The position numbers and the translations under genes were made by a program. Positions 27,891 to 36,618 of a DNA stretch of 64,000 nucleotides are shown one piece after another. This stretch comes from Niastella vici. Lineage in GTDB: Bacteria > Bacteroidota > Bacteroidia > Chitinophagales > Chitinophagaceae. The notes beneath the pieces were generated by a model, which saw only the letters and a program-made list of their open reading frames with translations, had not been told where the DNA came from and ran no database searches. The DNA lies in the NCBI RefSeq assembly GCF_002077945.1, contig NZ_LVYD01000052.1, forward strand, positions 62,001 to 126,000, written 5' to 3'. How positions within the stretch are numbered: the first letter of the stretch is position 1; each line of letters opens with the position of its first letter.

Positions 27891-29273
27891 ATGAACAAAT
27901 GGATGGTACTGGTAATCATTGTAGTAAGTGGCGTTGCGTTTACGAGCGTGTTGACCAATGTCGATTATGAACCAGTTCCTATTCCCCCCAGTGTACAACG
28001 CACGGGCGGCGATGTGCAAAAAGGATACGAATACCTCACTACCGGCGACTATGTAAAAGGCGGTATTCCCTACAGCATGTTCATCATGGGCATGGGGAAA
28101 GACAGAACCAATTACCTGAACCGTACCGGAAAAAATGAGAAGATCTCACATGAATATACGGCCGTAACTTCTACCAATGGCGAAATACTGGTAGCACCCA
28201 ATTGCATGCAATGCCATGCACAGGTGTTTGAGAATAAACTGGTGATGGGCCTCGGCAATACATTTATTGATTTCACCGAAAATGAAAAGCTGAATGTAAA
28301 GAACCTGAAGACGGCGGAAAGCATGTTGAAGCTCACAGCCCCCAACAAGTACAGGGCCGCCAAACCATTTCTGGATGTAGCAAAGACCATTACGCCCTAC
28401 CTTCACACCGATATCAGGGGCGTTAACGCAGCCGATCGGCTGGCAGCCGTGCTGGTAGCCCATCGCGACCCGGTAACCTTTAAATGGAACGCAGAAACCC
28501 AACTGGATATTCCGCCGGGCGTTATTCCGTCAGATGTACCTGCATGGTGGTTGCTGAAGAAAAAGAATGCCATGTTCTACAACGGGTTCGGCCGGGGCGA
28601 CTTTGGCCGTTTTCTGATGGCAAGCAACCTGCTTACTGTTAATGATACGGCCGAATCGCATGAGGTAGACAGCCATATGCCCGATCTGCTGGCGTATATA
28701 TATTCGCTGGAACCGCCCAAATATCCCGGCGCCATCAACACGTCACTGGCAAAAGAAGGAGAGATCGTCTTTATCAAAAATTGCTCCCGCTGTCATGGCT
28801 CCTACAGTGGCGACGAACAATATCCCAACCTGTTGATACCAGAAGCGGTTATTCAAACAGATTCGTTTTTGTGTAAGAATAATTATTCCAGTCCGCAGTT
28901 TGTGAACTGGTTCAACCAAAGCTGGTTCACTACCGGCGATCACCCTGCCCGGCTGGAACCCTTCATGGGTTATATAGCCCCACCGCTCGATGGCATTTGG
29001 GTAACCGCTCCCTACCTGCATAACGGCTCTGTGCCAACGCTCGAAGCCCTCCTCAACAGCGATCTGCGGCCCAAATACTGGAGCCGGGATTTTGACAAAC
29101 CTGAATATGATTATCAAAAGCTGGGCTGGAAGTTTAAAAAAGAAGAAAAGCCTGGTGATAAATCTATTTACAATACCGACCTGCCCGGTTATGGTAACTA
29201 TGGGCACAACTACGGTGATAAGTTAAAGGAGAAGGAGAGAAAAGCGATCATTGAGTATTTGAAAACGCTTTGA
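27891..29273 (+). CDS. diheme c-type cytochrome, membrane-anchored
   Basis: 460 residues with one N-terminal hydrophobic segment (about 4-20) acting as signal or anchor. Two heme c motifs: CMQCH (about 104-108) and CSRCH (about 298-302). A later block WVTAPYLHNGSVPTLEALL is typical of the diheme peroxidase/RoxA-like cytochrome family. It likely acts in the periplasm as an electron-transfer protein or peroxidase-like oxidoreductase. It sits between the LHR ligase and helicase on the same strand, 163 bases after the ligase. It has no known link to DNA repair, so it is probably an insertion into the cluster. No partner cytochromes are adjacent. Confidence 0.85.
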   Translation: MNKWMVLVIIVVSGVAFTSVLTNVDYEPVPIPPSVQRTGGDVQKGYEYLTTGDYVKGGIPYSMFIMGMGKDRTNYLNRTGKNEKISHEYTAVTSTNGEILVAPNCMQCHAQVFENKLVMGLGNTFIDFTENEKLNVKNLKTAESMLKLTAPNKYRAAKPFLDVAKTITPYLHTDIRGVNAADRLAAVLVAHRDPVTFKWNAETQLDIPPGVIPSDVPAWWLLKKKNAMFYNGFGRGDFGRFLMASNLLTVNDTAESHEVDSHMPDLLAYIYSLEPPKYPGAINTSLAKEGEIVFIKNCSRCHGSYSGDEQYPNLLIPEAVIQTDSFLCKNNYSSPQFVNWFNQSWFTTGDHPARLEPFMGYIAPPLDGIWVTAPYLHNGSVPTLEALLNSDLRPKYWSRDFDKPEYDYQKLGWKFKKEEKPGDKSIYNTDLPGYGNYGHNYGDKLKEKERKAIIEYLKTL

Positions 29274-29326
29274 TCCGAAACGAAAATCGGCAATCCTGCT
29301 AACCGGGAACTGGTAACTGGCTTTCA

Positions 29327-29350
29327 CTCCCCCTTTAGGGGGCTGGGGGG
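29327..29350. repeat. CTCCCCCTTTAGGGGG-type element, copy 3
   Basis: Exact copy of the 24-base element at 2740-2763, placed between two convergent genes. Confidence 0.75.
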
Positions 29351-29351
29351 T

Positions 29352-29379
29352 AAAAATGCCTCCCGAAAAATCGGGAGGC
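29352..29379 (-). terminator. terminator of the T9SS cargo gene
   Basis: A perfect 9-bp stem GCCTCCCGA / TCGGGAGGC with a 4-nt loop. On the minus strand it is followed by ATTTTTA. It lies 30 bases after the stop. Confidence 0.75.
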
Positions 29380-29408
29380 CTGATGTGCAAAATAACCCTC
29401 GTGTAACA

Positions 29409-31025
29409 TCATTTAGCCAGTTTACGGAACGAAGTATTTTCGCCTGCTTTCACCTGCACCAGATAAGTACCGGGTAGCAGCGCCGACAAATTACTCATGA
29501 CAATGGTATTTCTGCCCGTCAGCCCTGACTGCTGAAGCTTTCGTACCAGCCTGCCACCTGCATCGTACAGCGCTACCTGAATCATTCCGGCTTTCTCCAG
29601 TTGCATACTTATTTGCAGGATATCTGTAAAAGGATTGGGGAATACCTCGCTTGTCAGTAAAGTATTCCCTGTTCTTACTGCCACCATATTGCTATAATAC
29701 ATATTTCCATAATAATCCGTTTCACGTATACGGTAAAAAACCGTTCCCGTGATACCAGGCGTATGCATGTACGAATATGAAGTGGTTTGGTTATCATTGC
29801 CAGTGGCGGCCAGTTCACCTGCTGCGGTAAACGCCTGGCCATCCTGGCTATATTCAATGGTAAAGGAGCGTGCATTGGATTGTGCATAGGCGAACCAGTT
29901 CAGTTGCACCTGACTGCTATAATAATTTGCCTGCAGCGAAGAAAGTTTTAATGGCAACACCGTGCAAATATCGGGATTCGCCATAGTGGGCACATAGGTG
30001 GTGGTATCGGCCGCAACGAGGCCTGCATTGACGTTCAGGTTACTGAAAGTGCCATTGGTTACCGCCTGGTTAATGTTTAATCGTTGAGCGCCTGCGCCAT
30101 AGCCTGCAATGGTTTGGTTATTGCCAATACTACCCGCCACATGCAGGCTGCCATTGCCCGTTAGCTGTCCGTTATTGCTAAAGGCGCCGCCTATTCGCAA
30201 TTGCGCATTGCTGTTATCGATGCGAAAAGTACTTCCATTGATCGTATATGAGCCATGTACCCGCATCAACCCTTCATTACGCGTACCTATTGAACTGGTA
30301 AGACTGTTTGAAACTGTCAACTTCCCCAGATTGATCAGGGAATCGCTGGTACTGCCGCCGCTGAACGTGTTATTGCTGCCCTGAAAAACTGCTATATTCT
30401 GATTTTTTAATGTACCTGCTATATTAACGTCCCCGGAAACAGTTACCCGCCCCCGGTTATCAATGGTAGTACCACTGCTGGTAGTAAGGCTTTGTGAAAA
30501 ATTTAAAACGCCATTATTGTTGATGGTGGCGCTGCTGCCCACATTGGTGCCCTGGCTGAAGGTCATAGTGCCACAGGCAGTATTCGAAACCGTTAGGGTA
30601 ACGTTCTGGTTCCAGCTGCTTGCCCAGGTAAAGCTGCCGCTGTTGGCGATGGCAGCACCGTTACTAAGCGATACGTTGTTCATGACAACCGTACCATTAT
30701 TGGTTATGCTGGAAGAGAAACTATTGGCCTGGCTGGGAGCAAATTGTCCGCCCACCTGAATTTGAATGATTGATCCCTGATTGGTAGAAAGATTACCGGT
30801 ATAATTTCCGCCGTTAATGACCACCATTTGGCCGCCATTATTTATTTGAACGGCTCCGCTTACTGCACCAGTAATACAGGTAGTAGTTCCATTGGTAATT
30901 GTTCCCGTGCCATTGACAATACTGCCGGCAGGGCATTGGGCTGTTACAGCCTGGGTGGTAAATATTAACATATTTATCGCCAATAACCACCTGATATTGG
31001 CGTGGGTACGAAATAAGGGGTTCAT
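29409..31025 (-). CDS. secreted T9SS cargo protein with type A sorting domain
   Basis: 538 residues. The start at 31025 gives a signal peptide ending TQAVTAQ; the open frame runs 18 codons further upstream. Residues about 40-340 are low-complexity, Asn/Gly/Ser/Thr-rich, with many short imperfect units (ITNNGTVVMNN, INNNGVLNF, IDNRGRVTV), consistent with a repetitive beta-helix surface fold. A fibronectin-like segment follows (LQANYYSSQVQLNWFAYA). The last about 80 residues form the Por-secretion (type A) sorting domain, with EVFPNPFTDILQI, VALYDAGGRLV and LPGTYLVQVKAG. It is exported through SprA, encoded at 51.7 kb. Ligand or function unknown. Lies on the opposite strand inside the split LHR cluster. 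Confidence 0.85.
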   Translation of the reverse strand: MNPLFRTHANIRWLLAINMLIFTTQAVTAQCPAGSIVNGTGTITNGTTTCITGAVSGAVQINNGGQMVVINGGNYTGNLSTNQGSIIQIQVGGQFAPSQANSFSSSITNNGTVVMNNVSLSNGAAIANSGSFTWASSWNQNVTLTVSNTACGTMTFSQGTNVGSSATINNNGVLNFSQSLTTSSGTTIDNRGRVTVSGDVNIAGTLKNQNIAVFQGSNNTFSGGSTSDSLINLGKLTVSNSLTSSIGTRNEGLMRVHGSYTINGSTFRIDNSNAQLRIGGAFSNNGQLTGNGSLHVAGSIGNNQTIAGYGAGAQRLNINQAVTNGTFSNLNVNAGLVAADTTTYVPTMANPDICTVLPLKLSSLQANYYSSQVQLNWFAYAQSNARSFTIEYSQDGQAFTAAGELAATGNDNQTTSYSYMHTPGITGTVFYRIRETDYYGNMYYSNMVAVRTGNTLLTSEVFPNPFTDILQISMQLEKAGMIQVALYDAGGRLVRKLQQSGLTGRNTIVMSNLSALLPGTYLVQVKAGENTSFRKLAK

Positions 31026-31393
31026 GCGGATCGAGGGTTGGGTTGCGGCCCCTACTTCTCCAATCCCGGGCCAAATCAAAAAAGATTACTATCTGTTTTC
31101 AGCATACATTTATTCACTCATATTTAAATACCTGTACACTTTACATTTATACCATTTATAATTTTTAATGAAATACCCTTAGCGATCCTGTAAAAACATA
31201 TATCAATCCATATTTATTTCCCCGTACCGGAATTTTTTTCCAAAATATGGAAGAGGGCATTAAAAGGGCTTATCCCTCCCCACTCCCCTGTCGCCTACGC
31301 AAGGCTCGGCGACCAAAGGAAAATTCACTAAATTACCCCGCAAAGGAAAAGGCATCCGGTACACATAGAAGTGTTGCGGCATGCCCTTGTGTT
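31026..31393. other. intergenic region between divergent T9SS cargo and LHR helicase genes
   Basis: AT-rich up to about 31245. After that comes a stem GTCGCC (31290-31295) / GGCGAC (31308-31313), with GCCT/AGGC as a competing inner pairing. The helicase frame is open through the second half but has poor coding character and no family match before 31394. No clear promoter box on either strand. Confidence 0.5.
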
Positions 31394-33943
31394 ATGAGGC
31401 TTCAAACAACTACCGGATATACAATTATTTCAAACTGGCTGGCAAACAAAGGCCTTCACCCGTTCCCCTTCCAGGAAGAAACCTGGCAACATATAATCGA
31501 TGGCAAAAGCGGATTGGTAAATGCCCCCACGGGCTGCGGAAAGACCTTCTCTGTTTTTCTGGGTTCTGTTATTGATTTTATCAATTCGCATCCCAACAAC
31601 TGGCAATCAAAAGCAAATAATGGGTTACAACTATTGTGGATCACCCCGCTACGGGCCCTGGCGAAAGATATAGGCCGGGCTATGGAAGAAGTGATCAGGG
31701 AGTTGGGTATGGAATGGAAGATCGGCATCCGCAACGGCGATACCGACATCAACGAACGGCAGCGGCAAAAACGCCGCATGCCCGAGGTGCTGATCATTAC
31801 GCCTGAAAGTTTGCACCTGCTGCTTTGCCAGAAAGGATACCCTGCTGTATTTGAAACCCTGCAGATCATGGCAGTTGATGAATGGCATGAGCTCATTGGT
31901 TCAAAAAGAGGCGTGCAGGTTGAGCTGGCTGTATCGCGATTAGTGGGCATGCGGCAGGCTCAATTAAAAGTATGGGGCATCTCTGCAACCATCGGTAACC
32001 TCGATCAGGCAAAAGAGGTACTGCTTTCCCCTACCGGCCGGGCCGGCGCCATCGTAAAAGCCAATATTCGCAAAGACGTTGTTATTGAATCAATCATTCC
32101 CGATGAAATAGAAAAATATCCCTGGAGCGGTCACCTCGGGCTCAAACTCATTCATAAAGTATTGCCCATCCTGAATACCAGCCGCACTACGCTCATCTTT
32201 ATCAATACCCGTGGCATGAGCGAGCAATGGTACCAGGCCTTATTAACGGCAGCGCCCGACCTGGCCGGCGCCATTGCCCTGCACCATGGCAGTATTGAAC
32301 AGGAGCTGCGCATTTGGGTGGAAGAAGCGTTGCATACCGGCCGCCTCAAAGCAGTTGTTTGCACCGCCAGTCTCGACCTCGGTGTTGATTTTCGGCCTGT
32401 TGAAACCGTGATACAGGTAGGATCGCCCAAGGGCGTTGCGCGCTTTCTGCAACGCGCGGGGCGTAGCGGGCATAGCCCGGGCGATGTAAGTAAAATTTAT
32501 TTTCTGCCCACCCATTCGCTCGAACTGGTAGAAGCTGCCGCTTTAAAGAATGCGGTGGAAGAAACATTCATCGAAAGCCGCGAGCCCATGCTATTGTGCT
32601 TCGATGTACTGATCCAGTACCTGAGCACGCTGGCCATTTCAGATGGCTTTAAACCCCATGAATTAATTGAAGAGATCAGGTCAACGTATTGTTACCGCGA
32701 TATCACTGATAGTGAATGGATGGCCATTCTGGAATTCATCACATCAGGCGGCAATGCCCTGCAGCAATACGATGAATATAAAAAGGTAGAGATCATTGAT
32801 GATATATACAGGATCACCAGCCGGCGCATAGCCATGCGGCATCGCATGCATATTGGCACTATTGTAAGCGAAGCTATGATGAAGGTGAAGTTTGTAAGCG
32901 GTGGCTTTATTGGCGTTATAGAAGAATGGTTCGTCACCCGCCTGTCGCCGGGCGATGTGTTTACCCTGGCCGGGCGTAACCTGGAGCTGGTGACCATCAA
33001 GGACATGACGGCCCTGGTGCGGAAATCAAATGCTAAAAAGTCGATCGTTCCCAGTTGGCAGGGTGGCCGCATGCCATTGAGTGCGAATTTGGGGAAGAAG
33101 CTTCGCGAGAAATTTGAAGAAGCTCAACACCTGGGGCAGTCAACCAATAGTGGCAAGCACCGAAAAAAGGACAACCATTCACCACTCACCACTCCAGAGC
33201 GAAGTCGAAGCGACCGTTCACCCGACATTGAACTGCAGGTACTGCAACCGCTCTTCAACCTGCAACAACACCTCTCCCATGTGCCTGGGGCCAACGAGTT
33301 GTTGATTGAACAAATTGAGACCAAAGACGGATACCACCTGTTTGTTTTTCCGTTCGAAGGGCGATTGGTACATGAAGCCATGGCAGCTATTTTGGCCTGG
33401 CGCATCAGTAAAATAACCCCTATCACGTTTTCCTTTGCCATGAATGATTATGGGTTTGAATTGCTCAGCGATCAACCCATACCGGTTGATGACACCAATG
33501 TATATGAGTTGTTCACCCCCGATAATTTACTAGCTGATATTCAGCGAAGTGCCAATGCAACAGAAATGGCAAAACGAAAATTCCGCGATATAGCAGTTAT
33601 TGGCGGCCTCATATTCCAGGGTTATCCCGGTGAGCAAAAAAAAGCGCGGCATTTACAATCTTCGGCCTCCTTGTTATTCAATGTATTCTCAGAATATGAG
33701 CCGGGGAATTTATTATTACGGCAAAGCTATCAGGAAGTGTTCGATCAGCAGATGGAAGAAGTACGATTACGGAATATGTTGGAAAGGATACAGCGATCGA
33801 CCATTATCATAACTTTTCCACAGCAGCTTACCCCATTCTGTTTTCCGATAAAAGTTGACAGTATGCGCGAAAACCTCACATCGGAAAAGCTCGAAGACCG
33901 GGTAAAGAGAATGCAGGCGCAACTGAACGCGCCGGGTCCATAA
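31394..33943 (+). CDS. ligase-associated DEXH-box DNA helicase (Lhr-like)
   Basis: 849 residues of the Lhr core family linked to the repair ligase. Start chosen at MRLQTTTGYTI; 49 upstream codons are open but unrelated to the family. Motif I (Walker A) is APTGCGKTF (about 45-53), motif II is DEWH (about 161-164), motif III ISATIG, and motif VI QRAGRSGHS. A winged-helix and C-terminal Lhr domain follow. It unwinds or remodels DNA (possibly RNA:DNA) for the exonuclease and ligase. Odd feature: around residues 580-610 a hydrophilic insert (STNSGKHRKKDNHSPL...) is encoded by DNA resembling intergenic repeats. The usual fourth partner, the PdeM metallophosphoesterase, is not found downstream. Confidence 0.92.
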   Translation: MRLQTTTGYTIISNWLANKGLHPFPFQEETWQHIIDGKSGLVNAPTGCGKTFSVFLGSVIDFINSHPNNWQSKANNGLQLLWITPLRALAKDIGRAMEEVIRELGMEWKIGIRNGDTDINERQRQKRRMPEVLIITPESLHLLLCQKGYPAVFETLQIMAVDEWHELIGSKRGVQVELAVSRLVGMRQAQLKVWGISATIGNLDQAKEVLLSPTGRAGAIVKANIRKDVVIESIIPDEIEKYPWSGHLGLKLIHKVLPILNTSRTTLIFINTRGMSEQWYQALLTAAPDLAGAIALHHGSIEQELRIWVEEALHTGRLKAVVCTASLDLGVDFRPVETVIQVGSPKGVARFLQRAGRSGHSPGDVSKIYFLPTHSLELVEAAALKNAVEETFIESREPMLLCFDVLIQYLSTLAISDGFKPHELIEEIRSTYCYRDITDSEWMAILEFITSGGNALQQYDEYKKVEIIDDIYRITSRRIAMRHRMHIGTIVSEAMMKVKFVSGGFIGVIEEWFVTRLSPGDVFTLAGRNLELVTIKDMTALVRKSNAKKSIVPSWQGGRMPLSANLGKKLREKFEEAQHLGQSTNSGKHRKKDNHSPLTTPERSRSDRSPDIELQVLQPLFNLQQHLSHVPGANELLIEQIETKDGYHLFVFPFEGRLVHEAMAAILAWRISKITPITFSFAMNDYGFELLSDQPIPVDDTNVYELFTPDNLLADIQRSANATEMAKRKFRDIAVIGGLIFQGYPGEQKKARHLQSSASLLFNVFSEYEPGNLLLRQSYQEVFDQQMEEVRLRNMLERIQRSTIIITFPQQLTPFCFPIKVDSMRENLTSEKLEDRVKRMQAQLNAPGP

Positions 33944-34766
33944 AAGGGAATAAACTAGCTGATCTGTAGACTGAGTTGACTTAAATTACGATTACAGGTT
34001 TCCACATTGCTCCCAAAATGAGAATCTGACCATGCACTCAGCCAGTTGTTGGACCAGGAACAAAAAAATGCCTGCCTTTTTATTGCCGCACCGATAAGCA
34101 CGAAAAAAAAGCAGGCATAGTAAATTTACACACAGCACTAACCAACAACGTTTAAAAACTTTCAGAGGATCAACAGGTTATTGACAATGGCACTCTGAAG
34201 AGAGATTCCATAAGCTAGGGATTAATACGAGCCAAACAGCCAGGCCTTTCCAGGAATTGATTTTGGGTACGCTGTTTTCAAGGGTTCACAGATGATGCAG
34301 GGAATGGATGTACGTGTTTTTACAGGGACAGTATATATTGACTAAGAGTAAAAGGCTAAAAAGAAGTTGATTGACATTGGATTTCACCGGTATTCATTGG
34401 ATATTAGAATGACTTTTGGACGGTTGAATTAAAGGACTCTGGACGATACGAGGTTGCCAATCCCCGTCAATCAACTTGAATTCAAATATACTTGTGGATA
34501 ACTATGTGGACAAGAGCAGAATTGCCCTATTTTATTTATTCAGTTTTTACCTGCTCAACTAGTAAGAATCACATATATCCGGGATATTAAACACAAACAC
34601 ACATAGTAAACTTACCTTTCAAATAGTTTTACGTATATTCCGAAATAATATAATTTCGTAAATCTGCTATAGTATTTGTCACGAAAATTTAAGACTTTGG
34701 GGGCGAAAATGAAAGTAGTGTAAACAGACATTTTCAATCCCTTATTCTATTAAAAATACAACCCGC
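33944..34766. other. 823-base gene-free region
   Basis: No frame with coding character on either strand. It contains an inverted repeat ATGCCTGC (34068-34075) / GCAGGCAT (34111-34118) extended by a T/A-rich pairing, which may terminate the helicase transcript. It also holds two DnaA-box-like sites near 34.5 kb (separate entry). The rest is AT-rich with stray short repeats (CATTGGAT twice near 34.4 kb). It is the longest non-coding stretch of the window. Confidence 0.7.
34493..34513. other. two DnaA-box-like sites, 12 bp apart
   Basis: TGTGGATAA (34493-34501) is the exact complement of the DnaA box TTATCCACA; TGTGGACAA (34505-34513) differs at one base. Both are in the same orientation in AT-rich gene-free DNA. 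A third weak match (GTTTCCACA) lies near 34.0 kb. Not enough to call an origin. Confidence 0.35.
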
Positions 34767-35438
34767 ATGAAAAAACCTGACACCGAAGGCGTTATTAAAG
34801 TAGCTATTGCCGACGACCATGCCCTGTTCAGGGCAGGCGTACGTACTGCTCTGGCTGCTAAAAGGGACGTAGAGCTCATCGCCGAAGCCGACAACGGCAT
34901 GCAACTCTTGAACCTGCTCAGACACATCGAACCAGACATTATTTTGCTGGACATTCAAATGCCTATTATGGATGGTATTCAAACCCTGCCTGAGATTCGC
35001 AAACTTCGGCCAGAAGCAAAAGTGATCATTCTTTCCATGCACAATGATCATTCAATGATCAGTAAGCTCATGGAGATCGGTGCCAATTCTTATCTCACTA
35101 AAAACTCCGATTCGGAAACCATTTACCAGGCCATTAAAACCTGTTATGAACAGGAATTCTTTTTTAATGAGCTTACCAACAAGGCTTTACTTACTGGTTT
35201 GCGTACCAAGCGCACAGATATAGCGGGCCCACAGGATGTAAACCTCTCCGAAAAAGAGATCCGGGTTTTGAAACTCATGTGTGAAGAAAAGACCACCAAG
35301 GAAATTGCTGATATCGTAGAGATCAGCCCCCGTACCGTTGAAGCTATCCGCGACAAACTCAAAACCAAAACCGGCGCCAAATCAATGGCCGGGTTGGTTA
35401 TGTATGCGGTTAAGAATGGTATAATAGCCCAAGACTAA
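34767..35438 (+). CDS. orphan NarL/LuxR-type response regulator
   Basis: A 223-residue two-component regulator. The receiver domain has the acidic pair DD (16-17), phospho-acceptor Asp 62 (IILLDIQMP) and the conserved Lys in SYLTKNS. The C-terminal LuxR-type HTH runs from about residue 155 (LSEKEIRVLKLMCEEKTTKEIADIVEIS), with RTVEAIRDKLKTKTGAKS as recognition-helix region. It binds DNA, probably as a phosphorylated dimer. No histidine kinase is nearby, so its sensor is encoded elsewhere. It lies alone between a large non-coding region and a strong terminator. The upstream sequence has a GACTTTG motif near 34700 that may be a -7 box, but spacing to any -33 is poor. Confidence 0.93.
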   Translation: MKKPDTEGVIKVAIADDHALFRAGVRTALAAKRDVELIAEADNGMQLLNLLRHIEPDIILLDIQMPIMDGIQTLPEIRKLRPEAKVIILSMHNDHSMISKLMEIGANSYLTKNSDSETIYQAIKTCYEQEFFFNELTNKALLTGLRTKRTDIAGPQDVNLSEKEIRVLKLMCEEKTTKEIADIVEISPRTVEAIRDKLKTKTGAKSMAGLVMYAVKNGIIAQD

Positions 35439-35479
35439 ATAGTTCAACGTTCCATCATCAGTCAAAATGTCTGTAAAAG

Positions 35480-35514
35480 TCCGAAAGCAGGTACACTGTT
35501 TTCGGATTTTTTTT
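35480..35514 (+). terminator. rho-independent terminator of the response regulator gene
   Basis: An 11-bp stem TCCGAAAGCAG / CTGTTTTCGGA (one G-U), 5-nt loop, eight T residues. Confidence 0.93.
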
Positions 35515-35569
35515 GCCCGAAACCTTTGGGTAGAATAATGATACATTGCCCATAATTTATTGGCTCTTA

Positions 35570-35663
35570 CAAGGGCCTCACAGGGACATAGCAGGGACCT
35601 AACAGGGAGCTTACAGGGAAAAACTCCTTATGAAGTCCCTTTTAGTTCCTGGTAAAGCCCTTG
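35570..35663. repeat. 11-bp phased repeat array folding into a four-helix hairpin
   Basis: Five 11-base units begin at 35570, 35581, 35592, 35603 and 35614, the last four all starting CAGGGA. The following 40 bases carry complementary CCCTT/TCCT units in reverse. Predicted helices: 35570-35576 with 35657-35663; 35582-35587 with 35645-35650; 35593-35598 with 35635-35640; 35604-35609 with 35624-35629 (a few G-U pairs). The array follows the terminator of the preceding gene and ends about 105 bases before the next start codon. Confidence 0.75.
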
Positions 35664-35769
35664 CAATAATCCTGTAAAATACACTATCGACCCACCATAT
35701 TCCCACCCAACAATCGCTCCCTACCCAACGACTTTTTGATCATTTGTATTCTTTCCAGAACTTCACCCC

Positions 35770-36618
35770 ATGAACAACTGGTTGTTTTACAATGAAGAGA
35801 TCATTCCGGCCGATACACCCATCATATCAGCCGGTAACCGGGGATTGCGCTTTGGTGATGGTTTGTTTGAGACCATTAAAGTGGTTAATGGTAAAATGCC
35901 CCTTTTCGATCTGCATAAGGAGCGCCTGAACCAGGGGCTGGCGGTTCTGAACATTCAACTGCCCGAACATTACACCGCCGATTACCTTACCCAGATAATT
36001 CTTGACCTCTGCGGCCGCAATAATATTCCCGGCGCAGCACGCATACGCATCACTATTTTCCGGGGCAACGGCAGCCTGTTTGCCACGGAAGACCCGTATG
36101 CATCCATCATCATTCAGGCTGAACCGTTGGCCAGCGACTATCTCGCACTCAATGACACCGGTTATAGCATTGATATTTGTCCGGGTATACAGAAAAGCTG
36201 CGATCAACTGTCAAACATCAAATCGAACAATTACCTGCCCTACGTAATAGCGGCCCAATACGCCCGTCAACATCAGTTGAACGAATGCCTGGTGATGAAT
36301 ACCCATAACCGCATTTGCGATGGTACCATCGCCAACATCTTTCGCTTACATCAAAACACGATCTATACGCCACCTTTATCTGAAGGCGGTATAGCAGGCG
36401 TAATGAGAAAATTTTTATTGAACGAATTACCCAAAGCAGGCTATGCCATCCAGGAAAAGATCTGTACGCCCGAAGAACTGGAAGCCGCCAACGAGGTATT
36501 TCTTACCAATGCCCTGTATGGTATACGATGGGTAAAGCAGTTCAGGAACAAGGTGTATGGCAATCAATTTGTAGCAGGTTTATACGAAGCATTTATAAAA
36601 CCGCTGAACAATGGGTAA
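35770..36618 (+). CDS. class IV PLP aminotransferase (aminodeoxychorismate lyase / branched-chain type)
   Basis: 282 residues of fold-type IV PLP enzymes (PF01063). Conserved parts: GLRFGDGLFETIKV near residues 25-38, ARIRITIFRG, the PLP-lysine in SNIKSNNYLPYV (about residue 153), ECLVMNTHNRICDGTIANIF and GIAGVMR. The family includes PabC, IlvE and D-amino-acid transaminase. The short length and low similarity to IlvE signatures favour a PabC-like 4-amino-4-deoxychorismate lyase (folate), but this is inference. The stop overlaps the next gene (photolyase) by 8 bases, implying translational coupling. Folate derivatives can serve as antenna cofactor in photolyases, which makes the pairing suggestive. 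Confidence 0.85.
   Translation: MNNWLFYNEEIIPADTPIISAGNRGLRFGDGLFETIKVVNGKMPLFDLHKERLNQGLAVLNIQLPEHYTADYLTQIILDLCGRNNIPGAARIRITIFRGNGSLFATEDPYASIIIQAEPLASDYLALNDTGYSIDICPGIQKSCDQLSNIKSNNYLPYVIAAQYARQHQLNECLVMNTHNRICDGTIANIFRLHQNTIYTPPLSEGGIAGVMRKFLLNELPKAGYAIQEKICTPEELEAANEVFLTNALYGIRWVKQFRNKVYGNQFVAGLYEAFIKPLNNG

Noticed and set aside
25112-33943. Novel defence island
   Set aside because: Exonuclease, ligase and helicase belong to the known LHR repair family; the interrupting genes are a cytochrome and a T9SS cargo protein, and there are no mobile-element signs.
33944-34766. Firm call of a chromosomal origin
   Set aside because: Only two good DnaA-like boxes, no neighbouring dnaA/dnaN and no skew data from a 64-kb window.
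35570-35663. CRISPR-like array
   Set aside because: Units of 11 bases without unique spacers and with a complementary half; no cas genes.
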